Source of the DNA: Circinella umbellata
Lineage: Eukaryota > Mucoromycota > Mucoromycetes > Mucorales > Lichtheimiaceae
Assembly (NCBI GenBank): GCA_025093555.1
Contig: JAIWNF010000024.1
Span: forward strand, 186,001 to 250,000
Direction: 5' to 3'
Length of the DNA stretch: 64,000 bases
In this document: piece after piece, positions 51,872 to 63,333 of the stretch
Numbering within the stretch: position 1 is the stretch's first letter
Layout of the letters: each line of letters starts with the position of its first letter
Notes under the pieces: generated by a model
Database searches by the model: none
Told to the model about the DNA's origin: nothing
What the model saw: only the letters and a program-made list of their open reading frames with translations
Translations under genes and position numbers: made by a program

Positions 51872-52000
51872 ACACGCAAAATTACTAGCGCAAATTTGTT
51901 TCTTAGGCAACGCAAAATCTTTAATGAGTAACGCAAAATTTTAATATCATTGACGCAAAATTATTTCTGCTTGGCGCAAATAATTTGGAAAAAACCTGTA
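51872..52000 (-). repeat. Right terminal inverted repeat with TTTTGCG array
   Basis: On the minus strand this reads TACAGGTTTTTTCC then the same sequence as the left end. CGCAAA-type motifs (complement of TTTGCG) occur near 51875, 51889, 51911, 51931, 51953 and 51975. It is better preserved than the left copy and probably shows the original repeat. Confidence 0.8.
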
Positions 52001-52095
52001 TATGTGAAGTATAATACAAAAAAAAAAGAAGTAGAAGAAGAAAAAGGTAGAATAGGATAGGATAGGATAGGTATATGATCTATTATTTTATTTAT

Positions 52096-52528
52096 TTACA
52101 AGGTACTTGGAATGCCACCGCCACTAGACCCAATGTTACCCATATTATTGGCAGCTTGTTCGTCCATTTTTTTACCCAATAATTTTTGTACTGCTCCATA
52201 TTTAAATACACAACGATCAATGCATACACTTTCTCCCTTGTGTAAATCAGGTTCATGATAATGAGGTGGAATACATTTATTACGACACGTTGTCATGATT
52301 CTATTATAAGTATAGTTCATTCATATTTTATTATTATTTATTTATTTATAACTGACTGACGAACTAACTAACTAACTGACTGACTTGAATATCTTTCTTT
52401 TTGTGTGTGTGTGTGTGTGTGTTTTTTTACCTTTGATATAAGTCCATAAAAGCATCATACTCTTGTTCAGCTTGAACTAAATTTTCTGGATTGACATAAT
52501 TTTGGGTAAAACTACCACCCCAACTCAT
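52096..52528 (-). CDS. TIM10: Mitochondrial small Tim chaperone Tim10
   Basis: Two exons (52528-52431 and 52300-52096) encode 100 aa. The twin CX3C motifs are present: C38-x3-C42 (CRNKC) and C59-x3-C63 (CIDRC). Between and after them lie PHYHEPDLHKGESVCIDR and KYGAVQKLLGKK, diagnostic of Tim10 rather than Tim9, Tim8 or Tim13. Tim9-Tim10 hexamers escort hydrophobic precursors through the intermembrane space; the Cys pairs are oxidised by Mia40. The start Met opens MSWGGSFTQNYVNP. The intron contains an (AC)n run just after the donor. Confidence 0.95.
52401..52421. repeat. GT/AC dinucleotide repeat inside TIM10 intron
   Basis: About ten GT units (AC on the coding strand) start only about nine bases from the intron's 5' splice site. 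A similar shorter GT run occurs near 52930-52945 in the intergenic region. Confidence 0.9.
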
Positions 52529-53318
52529 GTTGACAAGTTTGAAAAATAAGGAAAAAAATAAAAAACAACTACTTCACTTTGTTTCCTTAATGGGTTTCGG
52601 TGACTTACTTTTTTTTTTGGTACTGAGAATGAAAGCTAATATGTCAAAAACCTTAACCAATTATAATATAATTTCATAGCACAGTGAAAAGCTACTCTTC
52701 ATTATTATTATAAAATATATAAAGTAAAAAAAGAAGGTTGATGCAAGATCTAGTGGATTTGTCACACAATAAACTCAACCAAGAAAGCTATTTCGATTAT
52801 CATAAATTTGGTTTATTATTAGTTTATACAATAAACTACATGTCTTTTTTTTTGTTTTTGGAGAATGAGGGAGTTACTACGTAACAAATGTATTTTTTTT
52901 CTTGGTAATAAAAAGATAAGAAATAGAATGTGTGTGTGTGTGTGTGATGTTTGTCGAGTAAAATCTATTGTTTTGAAAATAATAATAGTAATAATATGTA
53001 CATGTTAAAAAGAAAAAAAAAAGATTTGGTGATAGAAAGAAGGAAGAAAACAAAACTTGTTGAAGTAAAAAATAGGACGCCTTATAAATAACAAAATATA
53101 TAAATGTAAAAAAAAAGGAGTATTCTGTAGGAGGAGTTTTTATAGCGATGAGCGGGAGAGAGTGAAGGAGGGTGAGATAATGACAACAATAAAAATAATA
53201 ATAAATGCATGCATAAATAATAAGACGGCACTGTAGGACATGTGATCCCACATCAACCCAAAAAAAAAAATTAAACAAAAACAAAAAAGTATATATAAAA
53301 TTTGTGCGTGTGTACTTA
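52529..53318. other. Intergenic between TIM10 and cyclin gene
   Basis: 790 bases, AT-rich, TIM10 promoter plus cyclin 3' region. The long minus-strand open frame here (52877-53395) is aromatic-rich read-through of non-coding DNA. No gene. Confidence 0.45.
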
Positions 53319-54580
53319 TTATGCAATATAGGGTATCCAGTCGCGTTGAAGTAATTTATCAAAATGCCGAATTGTTTTTTGTTCTTCATCACCACTCGTT
53401 TCTTCTTGTTCCATTTGTTCTTCTTCTTCTAGTACATTTCCTTTTTCTTTTCCTCTTTCTACATCTTCTTCTTCTTCTTCTTTATTAACCGTCATCGGTG
53501 TTGTGGATGATAATGTATTATTATTATTATTATTAAAATTACTACTATTATTATTACTATTACTTATTGATGATGATGTTGTTGATGTTACAGCGGCAGT
53601 GGCTGTTAATGCTTCTTCTGATACCAATGTACTACTTCGTTTTCTTTTGACTGATGTTGTTGCTTTCGTTGATGGTTCTCCTTCTCCTTCTTTTCCATCT
53701 TTCCATATAGATCCATTGGATAATGCTGCTGCAGCTACTGGTGCTACTACTGGTGGTGCTGCTGCTGCTGATGATGAGGACGTCGGTAATAATAACGAAG
53801 ATGATGTTATAGTTGAGGATAATGATGAAGAAGATACATCATTACTATTATTCCTACGTTGCTGTTTCATTCGTTCATAACAGGGATGTTGTTGAACTAA
53901 ATTCGTATAGTATTGTTGTAATACTGGACCCGAGCTTGATAAATTCCAATTTATTAACCTTAAGAACTCCAATTCAAGAGCATTTAGTTCTTGTGTTGAA
54001 ATACCCCCCACTTTTGCATAATGAGAATTGGTACAATAAGAGTCGCATAGTGATTTGGAAGACACTGTCACTGCGGTGATAAGGAATCGATGCACCGTCA
54101 AAGACGATATAGTAAACTGAGGATGTAATTCACATACACGATCAATGTAAATTAATAAAACTAACAAACATGCTTTTTCGACAGAGGCGTATTTAACAAT
54201 GCGTCGTAAATAATCGTTCAAAGAAATATTGGGTGGTGTTCGAGAATGAAATCGTGTCAAATTATTTGGTGTTAACGGTATAAGATCATTATGGGATATG
54301 AGTCGACCGAGCATGTCTGCTGTTAATATTAAATATATACGGACATAGAATAGAAATAAAAAATAAATAAATTGGTATGATTAATATTAATATATATATT
54401 AATAACATTAACACTGTAAAACAATATACATATAACAATGAAAGAAGAGAGATAATGCTATTTTTATTTATTTTTACCAATCATATGTGTTAAATAACTA
54501 ATGTCAACAGCATAAAAATATTCTGGCACTTGAATGACTTCAGTGTCGTTCATGGCCGTCGTGGATGGTTTAGTTGCCAT
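53319..54580 (-). CDS. Pho80-like cyclin (Pho85-type CDK partner)
   Basis: Two exons (54580-54478 and 54319-53319) encode about 367 aa. The cyclin box begins near NISLNDYLRRIVKYASVEK and runs through CLLVLLIYIDRVCELHP, VHRFLITAVTVSSKSLCDSY and AKVGGISTQELNALELEFL, the signature of Pho80/Pcl7-type cyclins. Such cyclins activate the Pho85 kinase; Pho80 itself controls phosphate response. After the box there is a long Ser/Ala/Asn-rich region and a highly acidic Glu-rich segment ending HFDKLLQRDWIPYIA. The tail is not part of the known fold. Exact subfamily (Pho80, Pcl6/7) is open. Confidence 0.88.
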
Positions 54581-55187
54581 GACATTGACCCGCTACCCAA
54601 TATATAAAGAGAGAGAGTGTGTATAAGAGAGAGAGAGAGAAAGAGGGAAAATAAAAGAAGGAAAAAAAAAGTTTAATATTAGCAATAATAATTCTATGCT
54701 TGTGTGTGCGTCTTTTTTTTTTTTTTTCTTTGCAAACAGTTTCCTTTTTTTGTTTTTCCGTTTGGAAGGAAAAACCAAAGTCCGATGAAGTTCTTTTATT
54801 AGCTGATCGAATCAAAAGTCCAAAATTATAAAATGCTTAAACGGAATTCAGCATTTATATTTCCAGTTTATCCCATTCAGGACAATTCTTACTATTTACT
54901 TGTAACTTCTTTGAACTTTACTCCTCCTTCCCCTCTCAATTCTTATCAGATTATTATGGCTTTATATATCCTATTATCATTAAAGTGTCAATACACTCCA
55001 ACTGACTTTTTTTTTTCACACGGTATTGTATAATTATATATACCGTTATCATCTCAACAGCAACAACAACAACAATAATAATATTGATAATCTATAGATA
55101 TATAGATAAGATTATTTCTTCTCACTACCTATACTTGCCGTCAAACATAAATTAAATGCTTTTGATTTGTATACTTTTTTATTATAA
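54581..55187. other. Cyclin promoter / J-protein 3' region
   Basis: 607 bases with GA-rich and T-rich tracts (54605-54665, 54712-54731) next to the cyclin start codon and AT-rich DNA elsewhere. Short open frames have no coding character. Confidence 0.4.
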
Positions 55188-56859
55188 TTAGAAGCAACAT
55201 AATAAACTCTTCAAAGTTGACCAAAACCCATTACTCGAAGCATCATAATTAGGTCGTGATTCAAGTCCACTATGTTGAAAACCAGGAACCCTAGCTTCAT
55301 GAGCAGGTCTATTATAATTATCTTGTTGTTGATTTGAGTCAGTAGGTCTTGGTGGTAATGGTTGATAACGTCTTCTGCTATTGTTAGTACTATTATTATC
55401 ATTTTCATCTAAAACTATTATTAAAATAAAAAAGATATATTAATAATAATATACAGAATACGTTTCTCTCAATTCCATAAGCTCACCTGGTATACTATGC
55501 CGGGTGTAGTTATTTGATGACGAGTTAATCTCAGGCCAACGGCCAGTTCGTTCTTGATCTTGTTGAATAGAGTTCGTAGGCATATTATTATTAACATTTA
55601 AACTTGAACTACGTCGTTGGTGACCCTTCAATGTGTTTTCTATTTCAATTCCATTATTGAGGACTCGTTTCTGTCCATCTCCATAATCTTCAATGACACG
55701 CGTCCCCTATATATCAAGTATATATGTTTTATGAAAAGGTAATAAGAATACTAGCATTCTATATATATATTACTTACATTTTGATTATGAATCGTTGTAA
55801 TAGTTACTGTTTCTCGATGACCATTTACATAACGAGTTGTAGTACTTGTTGATCTTCTTATACCTCCTCCGACTCCACTACCAAAGCTGGAGGACATAAA
55901 TAAACCACCTCTACCTAATGGTTGATTTATTTTTGAAGGTCTTCCAAACATGGATGGAAATTCAAAGGGGTCACTTGCTGGCGTTGTTGCTCCATTATTA
56001 TAAAAGAATGGATCATCTTAAAATAATACAATATTATACAACAATTTGAGAATGGGTTAATATATAGTAGTCAAAATAAAATAATAATAAAAAATACCAA
56101 GAAAATAGCTTACTATTAAACATTGAAAATGGATCTTTACCACCAAAGAACTGAGCAAAAACATCTTCTGGAGATCGAAACTATATAATGGTTTAAGTAT
56201 ATAAATCAAAAAATCAATTTGATATATATAAACATATACATATTTATGAGATGGTTGCTATAGTAACAATACTTTTTACCTGGAAACCCGTAAATGGATC
56301 ATGTGAATAAGTATATTTTTGTTGTGGTTGTGATTGTTGTCTTGGCATTGTATTAAAATGAAATGTGGGTACTGGTTCTTCATTTTTATCGTTTATATTG
56401 TTATCATATACTCGTCTTGTGGCTGCATAAAAATTTAAGGTTACACGATCCATACATATATACCCAGGATTTCGGAACTTGTTTTTTTTTTTTTTTACTT
56501 ACATTCATCTGAAAGTATTTCATATGCTCGACTTTTTATTCAGTAATAATGAGATTCAATGAGGAATAATTACTTTTTTTTTTTAACTTTAATTGATTCA
56601 CTTCTCCCAGTCAAAGTACCCTACCTAATATTTTTAAACTGTTTTTATTTTTTTTTGGTCATATTTTGATTGATTAATACTTTTGATAGATAAAAAAAAG
56701 TTTTTATTAGGGAAAAATAATAATATACATTACTTTTTCTATAGCTTCTGGTGAAGAATTTTTATCCGGATGATATTTTAAAGCAAGTCGACGATATGCT
56801 TTCTTTATATCTTGTTCCGATGCATCATGAGGTAATTCAAGTATTTTATAATAATCCAT
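55188..56859 (-). CDS. Class B J-domain co-chaperone (DNAJB6-like layout)
   Basis: Eight exons (56859-56734, 56638-56625, 56531-56503, 56422-56280, 56180-56114, 56016-55778, 55706-55487, 55408-55188) encode about 352 aa. Residues 1-65 form a J domain with HPD at 30-32 ([12 protein letters not shown]) and RAYEILSDE. Exon two is only 14 nt and encodes FKNIS across the joins; without it helix III of the J domain is incomplete. [18 protein letters not shown] follows the linker, typical of DNAJB2/6-type G/F regions, then a [21 protein letters not shown] beta-rich block. It would stimulate Hsp70 ATPase. The C-terminus ends LLCCF; the paired Cys could be lipidated, but it is not a standard CaaX box. 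Confidence 0.93.
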
Positions 56860-57195
56860 TATTTTATTTTTATTTAATTGAGGTATGTTGATGAATAGAT
56901 ATGAAAAAAGGGAAGTTAAAAAGAGGAAAGAACAAGGAATATAAATCATAAACACAAGGGTAAAATAAATCATCATTGTTTTATATAAAAATATAAATGG
57001 AACCCCCATCAACAATGCATTTACACAATACAACATTAACCCTCCTCCTATAAAAATTATATAATGGATTAATAAATCAAATATATATATCAAATATATA
57101 TTGTCTTGTTATTATAAGAAGGATAAATCAAATGAACTAGAAAACAAAATGAAAAATGTAGATAAAGAAAATAAAAGCCTGTGGAAAGTGGGAAA
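56860..57195. other. J-protein promoter / SAP30-like 3' end
   Basis: 336 bases between two minus-strand genes; AT-rich, nothing else seen. The open frame running upstream from the J-domain Met is hydrophobic read-through. Confidence 0.4.
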
Positions 57196-57756
57196 TTAAT
57201 TGATATTTAACGGTAAACGAAGTACACTATCTATTATATTTTTATAAAATGTCAAAAAAAAAAAGTAATGACAAACATATAAGTATTTCCCTCTCTCTTT
57301 TTTTTTAAAGATATAAACTAACAATAGTAAATACTTTTACTTACCTCTATATCGTGCAGTATAAAGAAAACAAGTAATGGCATCCACTTCTTTAACTGTT
57401 TGATTGGCAAAATGTCGAGAAACTGCTGCAACTAAATCTTCCTTATTACAATTGGGTGGTGACTTAATTTTATGTACACGGGCATATTTTCTTAATACTG
57501 TCATGTCCAATGAATTGAAGTTAATCTATTATTATAAGAAAAAAGTTACAATGGAATTGTTATAGTCTTTATAAACCTTATTGTTATGTCTACTATTACT
57601 CTTTGATATATTTACAGTTTGAAATTCTTTGCCAACATTATTATTTTCAGTTGTTCTACGTCGTTTATCACGTTCACGATCTACATGTTTCAAAGAAGAA
57701 CCATTATTCGGGGTGTTATTACCATTCACAGCACTGGTTCTTGGTTTGGCTTTCAT
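57196..57756 (-). CDS. SAP30-like Sin3-binding protein
   Basis: Three exons (57756-57616, 57525-57345, 57230-57196) encode about 118 aa. After a basic, Asn-rich start (DRERDKRRRTTENN), exon two encodes INFNSLDMTVLRKYARVHKI and KEDLVAAVSRHFANQTVKEV, ending AITCFLYTARYR. This fits the SAP30 Sin3-binding domain (L-x-x-Y-R/A-R-x-H and RHF-x-x-Q-x-V-x-E-V). SAP30 helps assemble the Sin3-Rpd3 histone deacetylase complex. The last exon adds only 11 residues. Shorter than yeast Sap30; the N-terminal zinc module of animal SAP30 is absent. It shares a promoter interval with the RING gene. Confidence 0.8.
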
Positions 57757-57982
57757 TACGTGCGTGTGTGTTTAGAAAAATAAAGTGAGGGAAAAAAAAG
57801 GGGCAAAAAGAAAAATGGAATGGGTAAAATAAAAAAGTTGTTTCCGGGTTACACAAAACTCTTTCAAATGAGACTTTTTTTTTTTTCTTCATTGATTTCC
57901 GACCCGCTCGTCACTCCTTCCTTTGTCCGTGTCTTTTTTTCTTTTTCACTTTGAATGATCTTAAAGTCACATTTATATTATA
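57757..57982. promoter_or_regulatory. Divergent promoter between SAP30-like and RING genes
   Basis: Only 226 bases separate the two start codons. It contains T-rich and A-rich tracts (57870-57888) and GC-richer patches near 57843-57855 and 57900-57913. No TATA box stands out. It must contain both transcription starts. Confidence 0.6.
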
Positions 57983-59156
57983 ATGGGTAAACGAAAACGC
58001 TTGGGAACAATCATAACAAAAACAGAAAATCTTGATAAAAATTGTAGTAACACTATCAGTAATTGCACTGATAGCAATAGTAGCAGCAGCAGCAACAGCA
58101 ACAGCAACTATAATAGTAATAAGGGAAGTTGCACTAACACTACTTCTACTGGTGGCAATAATAACAATAGAGAAGACAACAACAACAATAATAGTAGCAG
58201 CAACATAAAACCAACTTGCTCTATATGTATACAACCTTACATTCGTCGTACATTTCTACAGCCATGTTACCATTCATTTTGCTTTACATGTATTCGTCAA
58301 TGGATCAACATTGCACCTAACTGTCCATTATGTAAACAAGCTATTGATTCTCTTATTTACAATATGGATGAAAGGACCAATACTTTTCAAGAATATGTCT
58401 TACATGATCATGATAATCATAATCCTTCTCCAGAACCTCCACCAACCTCACTTCAAGATCGTATTTTACCCGTACGACGTCAAATTTATTATACCCAATA
58501 TAAAAATGTCATTTATCCTCCTGTAGCAAATCGATTTGCTCATGTACAATATATTACACCTAACCATATTCCAAAGGTAATTTTTTTTCTATTAAATACA
58601 ATAATGATGATAAATAGAAAAAAAAAGAAGAGAGAGGATATGACGACTGGTGTGTACAAGTAAACTATGATTAATAACATACGATTTACCGTTGTTCTTT
58701 TAGGTTAGCACGTTTATAACACGCGAAGTACCAGCCATTATGGGTAAAGCGTCCGATAGTTTTACCGAACGTCATATCAAAGCAATTCTTTTGACGCCAT
58801 ATGAAGCAAACAAACAACATAATAAACCTACTACTAGTACTGTTAGTAACAGTAGTAAATCATTCTCATTTTCGCCATCACCTTTTTCTTGTTCTTCTTC
58901 TTCATCACCATTATCATTCACATCTAATAACAGTAATAATCCCACCAAAAATAATCAACAACAGCAACAACGACAACAGAGGATGTCAATGTACGATTCA
59001 AACGTGATCCAAGAACTGGGAGAGTGGCTGACCATTGGTACCAAAGATTTGGATGGAAATAATGTGGCGCGAAGATTCATTGATGAAATCATGGCATATA
59101 TTAAAAGTGGAATGGATTATTGGACTTTTGTTGCTACTGTGATATATGAAGAATAA
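57983..59156 (+). CDS. RING-finger E3 ligase, TOPORS-like
   Basis: Two exons (57983-58576 and 58704-59156) give 348 aa. A Ser/Asn-rich start precedes a C3HC4 RING at residues 79-122: CSIC, then QPCYHSFCFTCIRQW, then CPLCK. The sequence after the RING (AIDSLIYNMDERTNTFQEYV and RQIYYTQYKNVIYPP) resembles the segment following the RING in TOPORS-type ligases. The C-terminal exon has a Ser/Gln-rich insert, then LGEWLTIGTKDLDG and RRFIDEIMAYIKSGMDYW, a helical block. It should act as a ubiquitin (or SUMO) ligase; substrates are unknown. RING assignment is firm, TOPORS likeness moderate. Confidence 0.87.
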
Positions 59157-59535
59157 TTGATTGATTATTCAATCAATAATAATAATAATAACCTTTCTTT
59201 TTTTCAATTTCTGTAAATAGTGTCTAACTAATTAGATAAATTTCATTTCCCCTCTATTTCCCCCCCTCTTGGGTTCTTTTTTTATTATAAAATTCTTTTT
59301 CTTGGAAATAAATGTACATAGATTTGTAATTTTTTTTTCTTTTCATTTAAATGAATGGATAAATTCATATAGGAATTTATAAAAGAAAGACTTTTGGTAG
59401 GGTAGGTAATGATGATGATAGAAGAGAAATAGTGGTGACGAGAAAGATTGGAAGGTATTAAGAGAAAGTTATTTACAAGGTCATAAATGTATAATAGAAT
59501 GGAGTAGGTTGAGGAAACATAAACAAAAAGAGAAA
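59157..59535. other. Convergent intergenic between RING and arrestin genes
   Basis: 379 bases, AT-rich with an AAT run at about 59176-59192; two converging 3' ends. No gene. Confidence 0.45.
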
Positions 59536-60972
59536 TCATCGTGATTCTTCATAGCTTGGTAAAATAGGTGGTCGTTGAGTTATAATAGCACTATAATCAG
59601 GTAAAGCCAAACTAAAATGATTACATGAAGACTGCTGTCGTCTATTGCGCAACAGTGCAATCATTGCCACAGGGTCATATGGGATTGAAGAGACCTGATC
59701 ATCATATGCTGGTAAATAATCATGTTGGACTTCACGAGCGGGGCATATTTTAATGGGCATCATTACTCTTAATTCTGAAACATCACCATCTTGATTGATT
59801 ACAGATAAAGAAAACTTTAATCGGTGACGAATTTTGACTTGTTCATTTAAACAATCGATTTGACAATCATCTGGTGATGTAGGTATAGGAAACGTTAATT
59901 GAATATCATTAAAATTATTTTTTACTTGCGTATAATAGATAATCCGACTATGGGTTCGTGGTTTTGATTGCTGCTGCTGATGATGATCATTAAGGAAGGA
60001 CATTGTAGTATTTTCTCGACAAGACATGTATTCCTTGAGATAACATGACAAATAACGAATTTGTATTTTATCAGAAATAGTAGAAATATTGGCCGACACC
60101 TGGACTTGACCTCCTTGAGGTACTAGTTTGCTCGGTGCAGTAAATGCATAATGAAGCTTATCTGACCACTGATCTGCAATAGCCACAGGATGTTGATCCA
60201 AAGTATAGTCTAGGATTGTTCGCCATGTTTCTTCTTCTTCTTCAGGTCGTCGTGATAGATGAATAGTACGTCGACACGTGTAATTTCGATAAAATAGCAT
60301 AGGTCGTTCAACAATGGCGTTTAATGTATATTGGACAATATAAATATTACCAACACGTGTAGATTCTGGTAAATGACCGGCCAAAGGTAGTTCAAAATCA
60401 AAAGTATGAGTTCCTGTTTCAAGGATTGAATATACTTCTTGTTTTTGGTGTCGTTGTCGTGATAAAAAGGACCATGTGTGACTCAAAATATTACTATCAT
60501 CTTCATAAATACGTTCATGTCCATTTCCAAGTTCTATTCAAAGATTTTAAAATTGCATATATTAAATTAGTATACTGATTCTGCAGGTTCAGCCACAAAT
60601 CAAAATATATATATAAAAAAAAAGGTCATAGTGATTGTAACACATAAAGATTCATAAACCCCATATTATTTTATTTCTCATCCATTTTCTCACTCTCTCC
60701 CCAAAGAAATAAGAATGAAAATGGTTGATGACGTATGATGCATATGTATTTGTATAATATAATAATGGGAACTTACGAATAGCTTGCCGTTTAATAATGT
60801 TTCCAGAGAATTTTAATTTAATCGCCTTTACTTTGGTTGGCTGTGAAAGATTTAAAGAGACAACACCACGTAAAACACAACCTGAGGATTGGGTTATACT
60901 TCCATACATCACAAGCTGATCAGTTTCTAGATCAATCCGTAATAAACGTTCTGTTTTCAACTTTGGAAGCAT
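59536..60972 (-). CDS. Arrestin-domain trafficking adaptor (ART-like)
   Basis: Two exons (60972-60777 and 60533-59536) encode about 397 aa. The N-terminal arrestin lobe shows DLETDQLVMYGSITQSSGCVLRG, then FDFELPLAGHLPESTRVGNIYIVQYTLNA, matching alpha-arrestins. The C-terminal lobe starts near KLHYAFTAPSKLVPQGGQV. Near the end are LPAYDDQ and LPSYEES, weakened PY motifs (L/P-P-x-Y) that could recruit a Rsp5/NEDD4-type ubiquitin ligase. Such adaptors direct ubiquitination and endocytosis of plasma-membrane transporters. Its own cargo is unknown. Confidence 0.87.
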
Positions 60973-63333
60973 CCCACTCTTTTGAAAAAATTAATAATAG
61001 AAAAATAAAGAGTAGAAATATAATTACTCTTTATCACAAAAGAAGTAAGAAGAAAGGGAAAAAAAGGTGAGAAGAAGTACGGGAGAATAAGAATTTGATA
61101 TTTTAATTCCGGGAAAACAGGGAGAAAGTGAGAAAAAAAAAGAAAGACGAAAGAAGAAAGGAATAATTATGTTCTTTCTTTCTGTGACATGATGCGTGTG
61201 CGTGTTATTAAGTCTTTATTTACTTTTTTGGCGTCTACCTATAATTCCTGCTATGTGGGTTGGGTGCACTTTTCTAGTGTTGATTCACAGGGCCGACCAC
61301 ACACCCGCGCGGAACGATTGTTTAACATATCACACACACTAAAGCTACAAGTTGCGTGTTCTATGATGGAGCATTTCCTCTCAGCTAAATACCTCGTTTT
61401 GCATAATAATAACTCACTTTTTTTTTTATTTCGTTGTTTGTTTATTTCTCCTCCCCAATACAATTTTTATCTTCCTCCTGCATGATAAATTCTCTTTTGT
61501 TGTTTGAGAGTTGCATCACAAGTGTTGACAAACTTTTTTTTTTGTATCGTTTTCGCACGAAAAAAAAAATGAAGGCGTAGCAGAAAAAAAACCATATGTA
61601 AAATTCTCACGTGATGTTAGTATTATTATTGTTATATGATTATATCACACCGTCATCCTCGCCGCCACCACCACTATCAACATGCCTTGTCCCGGCTCTA
61701 TAAAATAGAAAATGTGTAACAGTGGCCGCCATGGAAACTAGTTTTATACAATAAAGATTTGAGGCATTTTTTTATCTACCTTTTTGTCTACAAAAAAATC
61801 ATGTTGAAACAAATTTCATCGTTTTTTTTAAATAATAATAATAATAATAATACATATGTGTGTCTGTGTGTGTGGTTCCGTGTGGATGCCACAGAAAGAA
61901 TAGATAGACTGTAGGAGGTGGGTTCGTGATGGTCATTCATTATCAAAAAGCTGATACGTTTTGGTACTTAGGTTACACTTACTGTCGTGATCACTACCTT
62001 TTGAAAAAAAATCATGAGAATTTTTTTTTTCGGTATTTCAGGTTTTCGATGCGTTATATATGTATACACACGTAATAAGATAAATCAACTAAATAAGGGT
62101 TCATTCTCAGAAAGTTGAATGATTAAAAAATGATATAACTATAGACTATACTTCATCAATAATAAAAACCGATTGTGATGAAACAAATAAATGATTAACA
62201 ACAATTATCTTGACTGATACAGAGGATAAGGGATAGGTTTCTCAAAAAAAAGGAGAAACAAATAGAAATTGGTAAACAATACTTACAGAAGCAGAGAAAA
62301 AGTGGGGAAAAGGAAGTGCTTTTTTAATGGTGGCTATCACTCAAATCCAATTCACTGGGTCAATTTATTTCTATTGCTGTCATGTACGTATGTGCACATA
62401 ATCCCTGCTCGCGCGATTTCTCTCTTTCTCTAAACTTTTCAGCAGTAAAGAGACATAAGAGAAATATTTTTCTCTCGCACACAGACACAAAAGAATGCTC
62501 GTGTTCACACTTTCTTGTTATACAACCGCAATAGATTTATATATATAGTAATAGATGCTGACTCAATACTTCATACAAAAGATAATATTATAAGTATTTT
62601 TATGTCTATCAATAAAAAATTTTATCCTCTTATTCCTATAATACATATTCTATAATTGTTAAAAGGATTCGTCTCTGGGAAACGAGAATCAGAACTCTAG
62701 CTGTCGCTAATTACTACTAGATCTTATATAAGAGTAGTCTATATATAGAAAAAATGAACTGGAAGAGAAAGTTTCTGTCTCATTATGTGTTTATTATTAT
62801 ATTTATTATAGAGAAACAATCATTGATATATAAAAACAAATGTAACTGGCACACATATTTAAAAATGAATTTTGATATAAATCATTAAATACGTAATATT
62901 ATGTGAAAGCTTTTATTTTATTGCTGTTGTGTACAATATATCAATAATGACTCTGATAACTATATTACTGATGGTGTACATCAGAATACATTTGCATATG
63001 CCGCGTCTTCTCTCGATATCGTTGATTTATTACTATTCTATCATATATATACAAACTTTTTTTTAAAGAAATTCATCCATTGCATCATTCAATAATAATA
63101 ATGACTAATCTAAGAAGATGATATACATAGGTTATATATTTATTATTTACTTGATAAGAAAAAAAATCAATACATAAAAAAGACTAATGATAAAATACAT
63201 GATATATATATATATATATATTTAATAGAAGCGTATGTTGTTATTTTGAAATAAGAGGTTGAAAAAAAAAGAATATATGTATGTACGTATGTAATGGAAA
63301 AAAAAGCTTAAATAGATAAGATATAACCAGCTT
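60973..63333. other. 2.4 kb intergenic region
   Basis: Between the arrestin promoter and the 3' end of the RhoGAP gene. AT-rich with TA runs (63201-63222) and an AAT run near 61831-61850. The open frame at 61189-61485 and its antisense partner have no recognisable motif and no supporting splice signals; I see no gene. Confidence 0.45.

Larger units (their letters stand above)
47727..52000. mobile_element. TIR-flanked DNA transposon, about 4.3 kb, decayed, with cargo
   Basis: Long imperfect inverted repeats mark both ends. The left end starts TACAGGTTTT after a TA, and the right end closes with its complement followed by TA. TA target duplication plus a DDE-type transposase scrap inside fit the IS630/Tc1/mariner group. 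At 4.3 kb it is much longer than a simple element of that group and holds, in order: transposase relic, an intron-rich gene in the opposite direction, a 30-bp minisatellite, unassigned DNA, and a LINE-like scrap next to the right end. The left repeat has lost about 9-11 bases relative to the right. It lies between the coiled-coil gene and TIM10 and interrupts neither. Confidence 0.72.

Noticed and set aside
52050..52075. ATAGG tandem repeat just right of the transposon, considered as telomere-like DNA
   Set aside because: Only about four short units, in the middle of unique sequence; an ordinary microsatellite.
52877..53395. 172-codon minus-strand ORF
   Set aside because: Most of it is AT-rich read-through with many Phe/Tyr and no motif; it overlaps the 3' end of the cyclin gene in another frame.
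53503..53880. Leu/Asp-rich plus-strand ORF opposite the cyclin gene
   Set aside because: Antisense shadow of the Ser/Ala/Asn low-complexity coding region.
56707..57093. J-domain ORF extended upstream to 128 codons
   Set aside because: The extra N-terminal residues are hydrophobic read-through; the Met of [10 protein letters not shown] is the family start.
61189..61485. 98-codon plus ORF and its antisense partner
   Set aside because: No family resemblance, poor composition, no splice continuation; probably arrestin gene upstream DNA.
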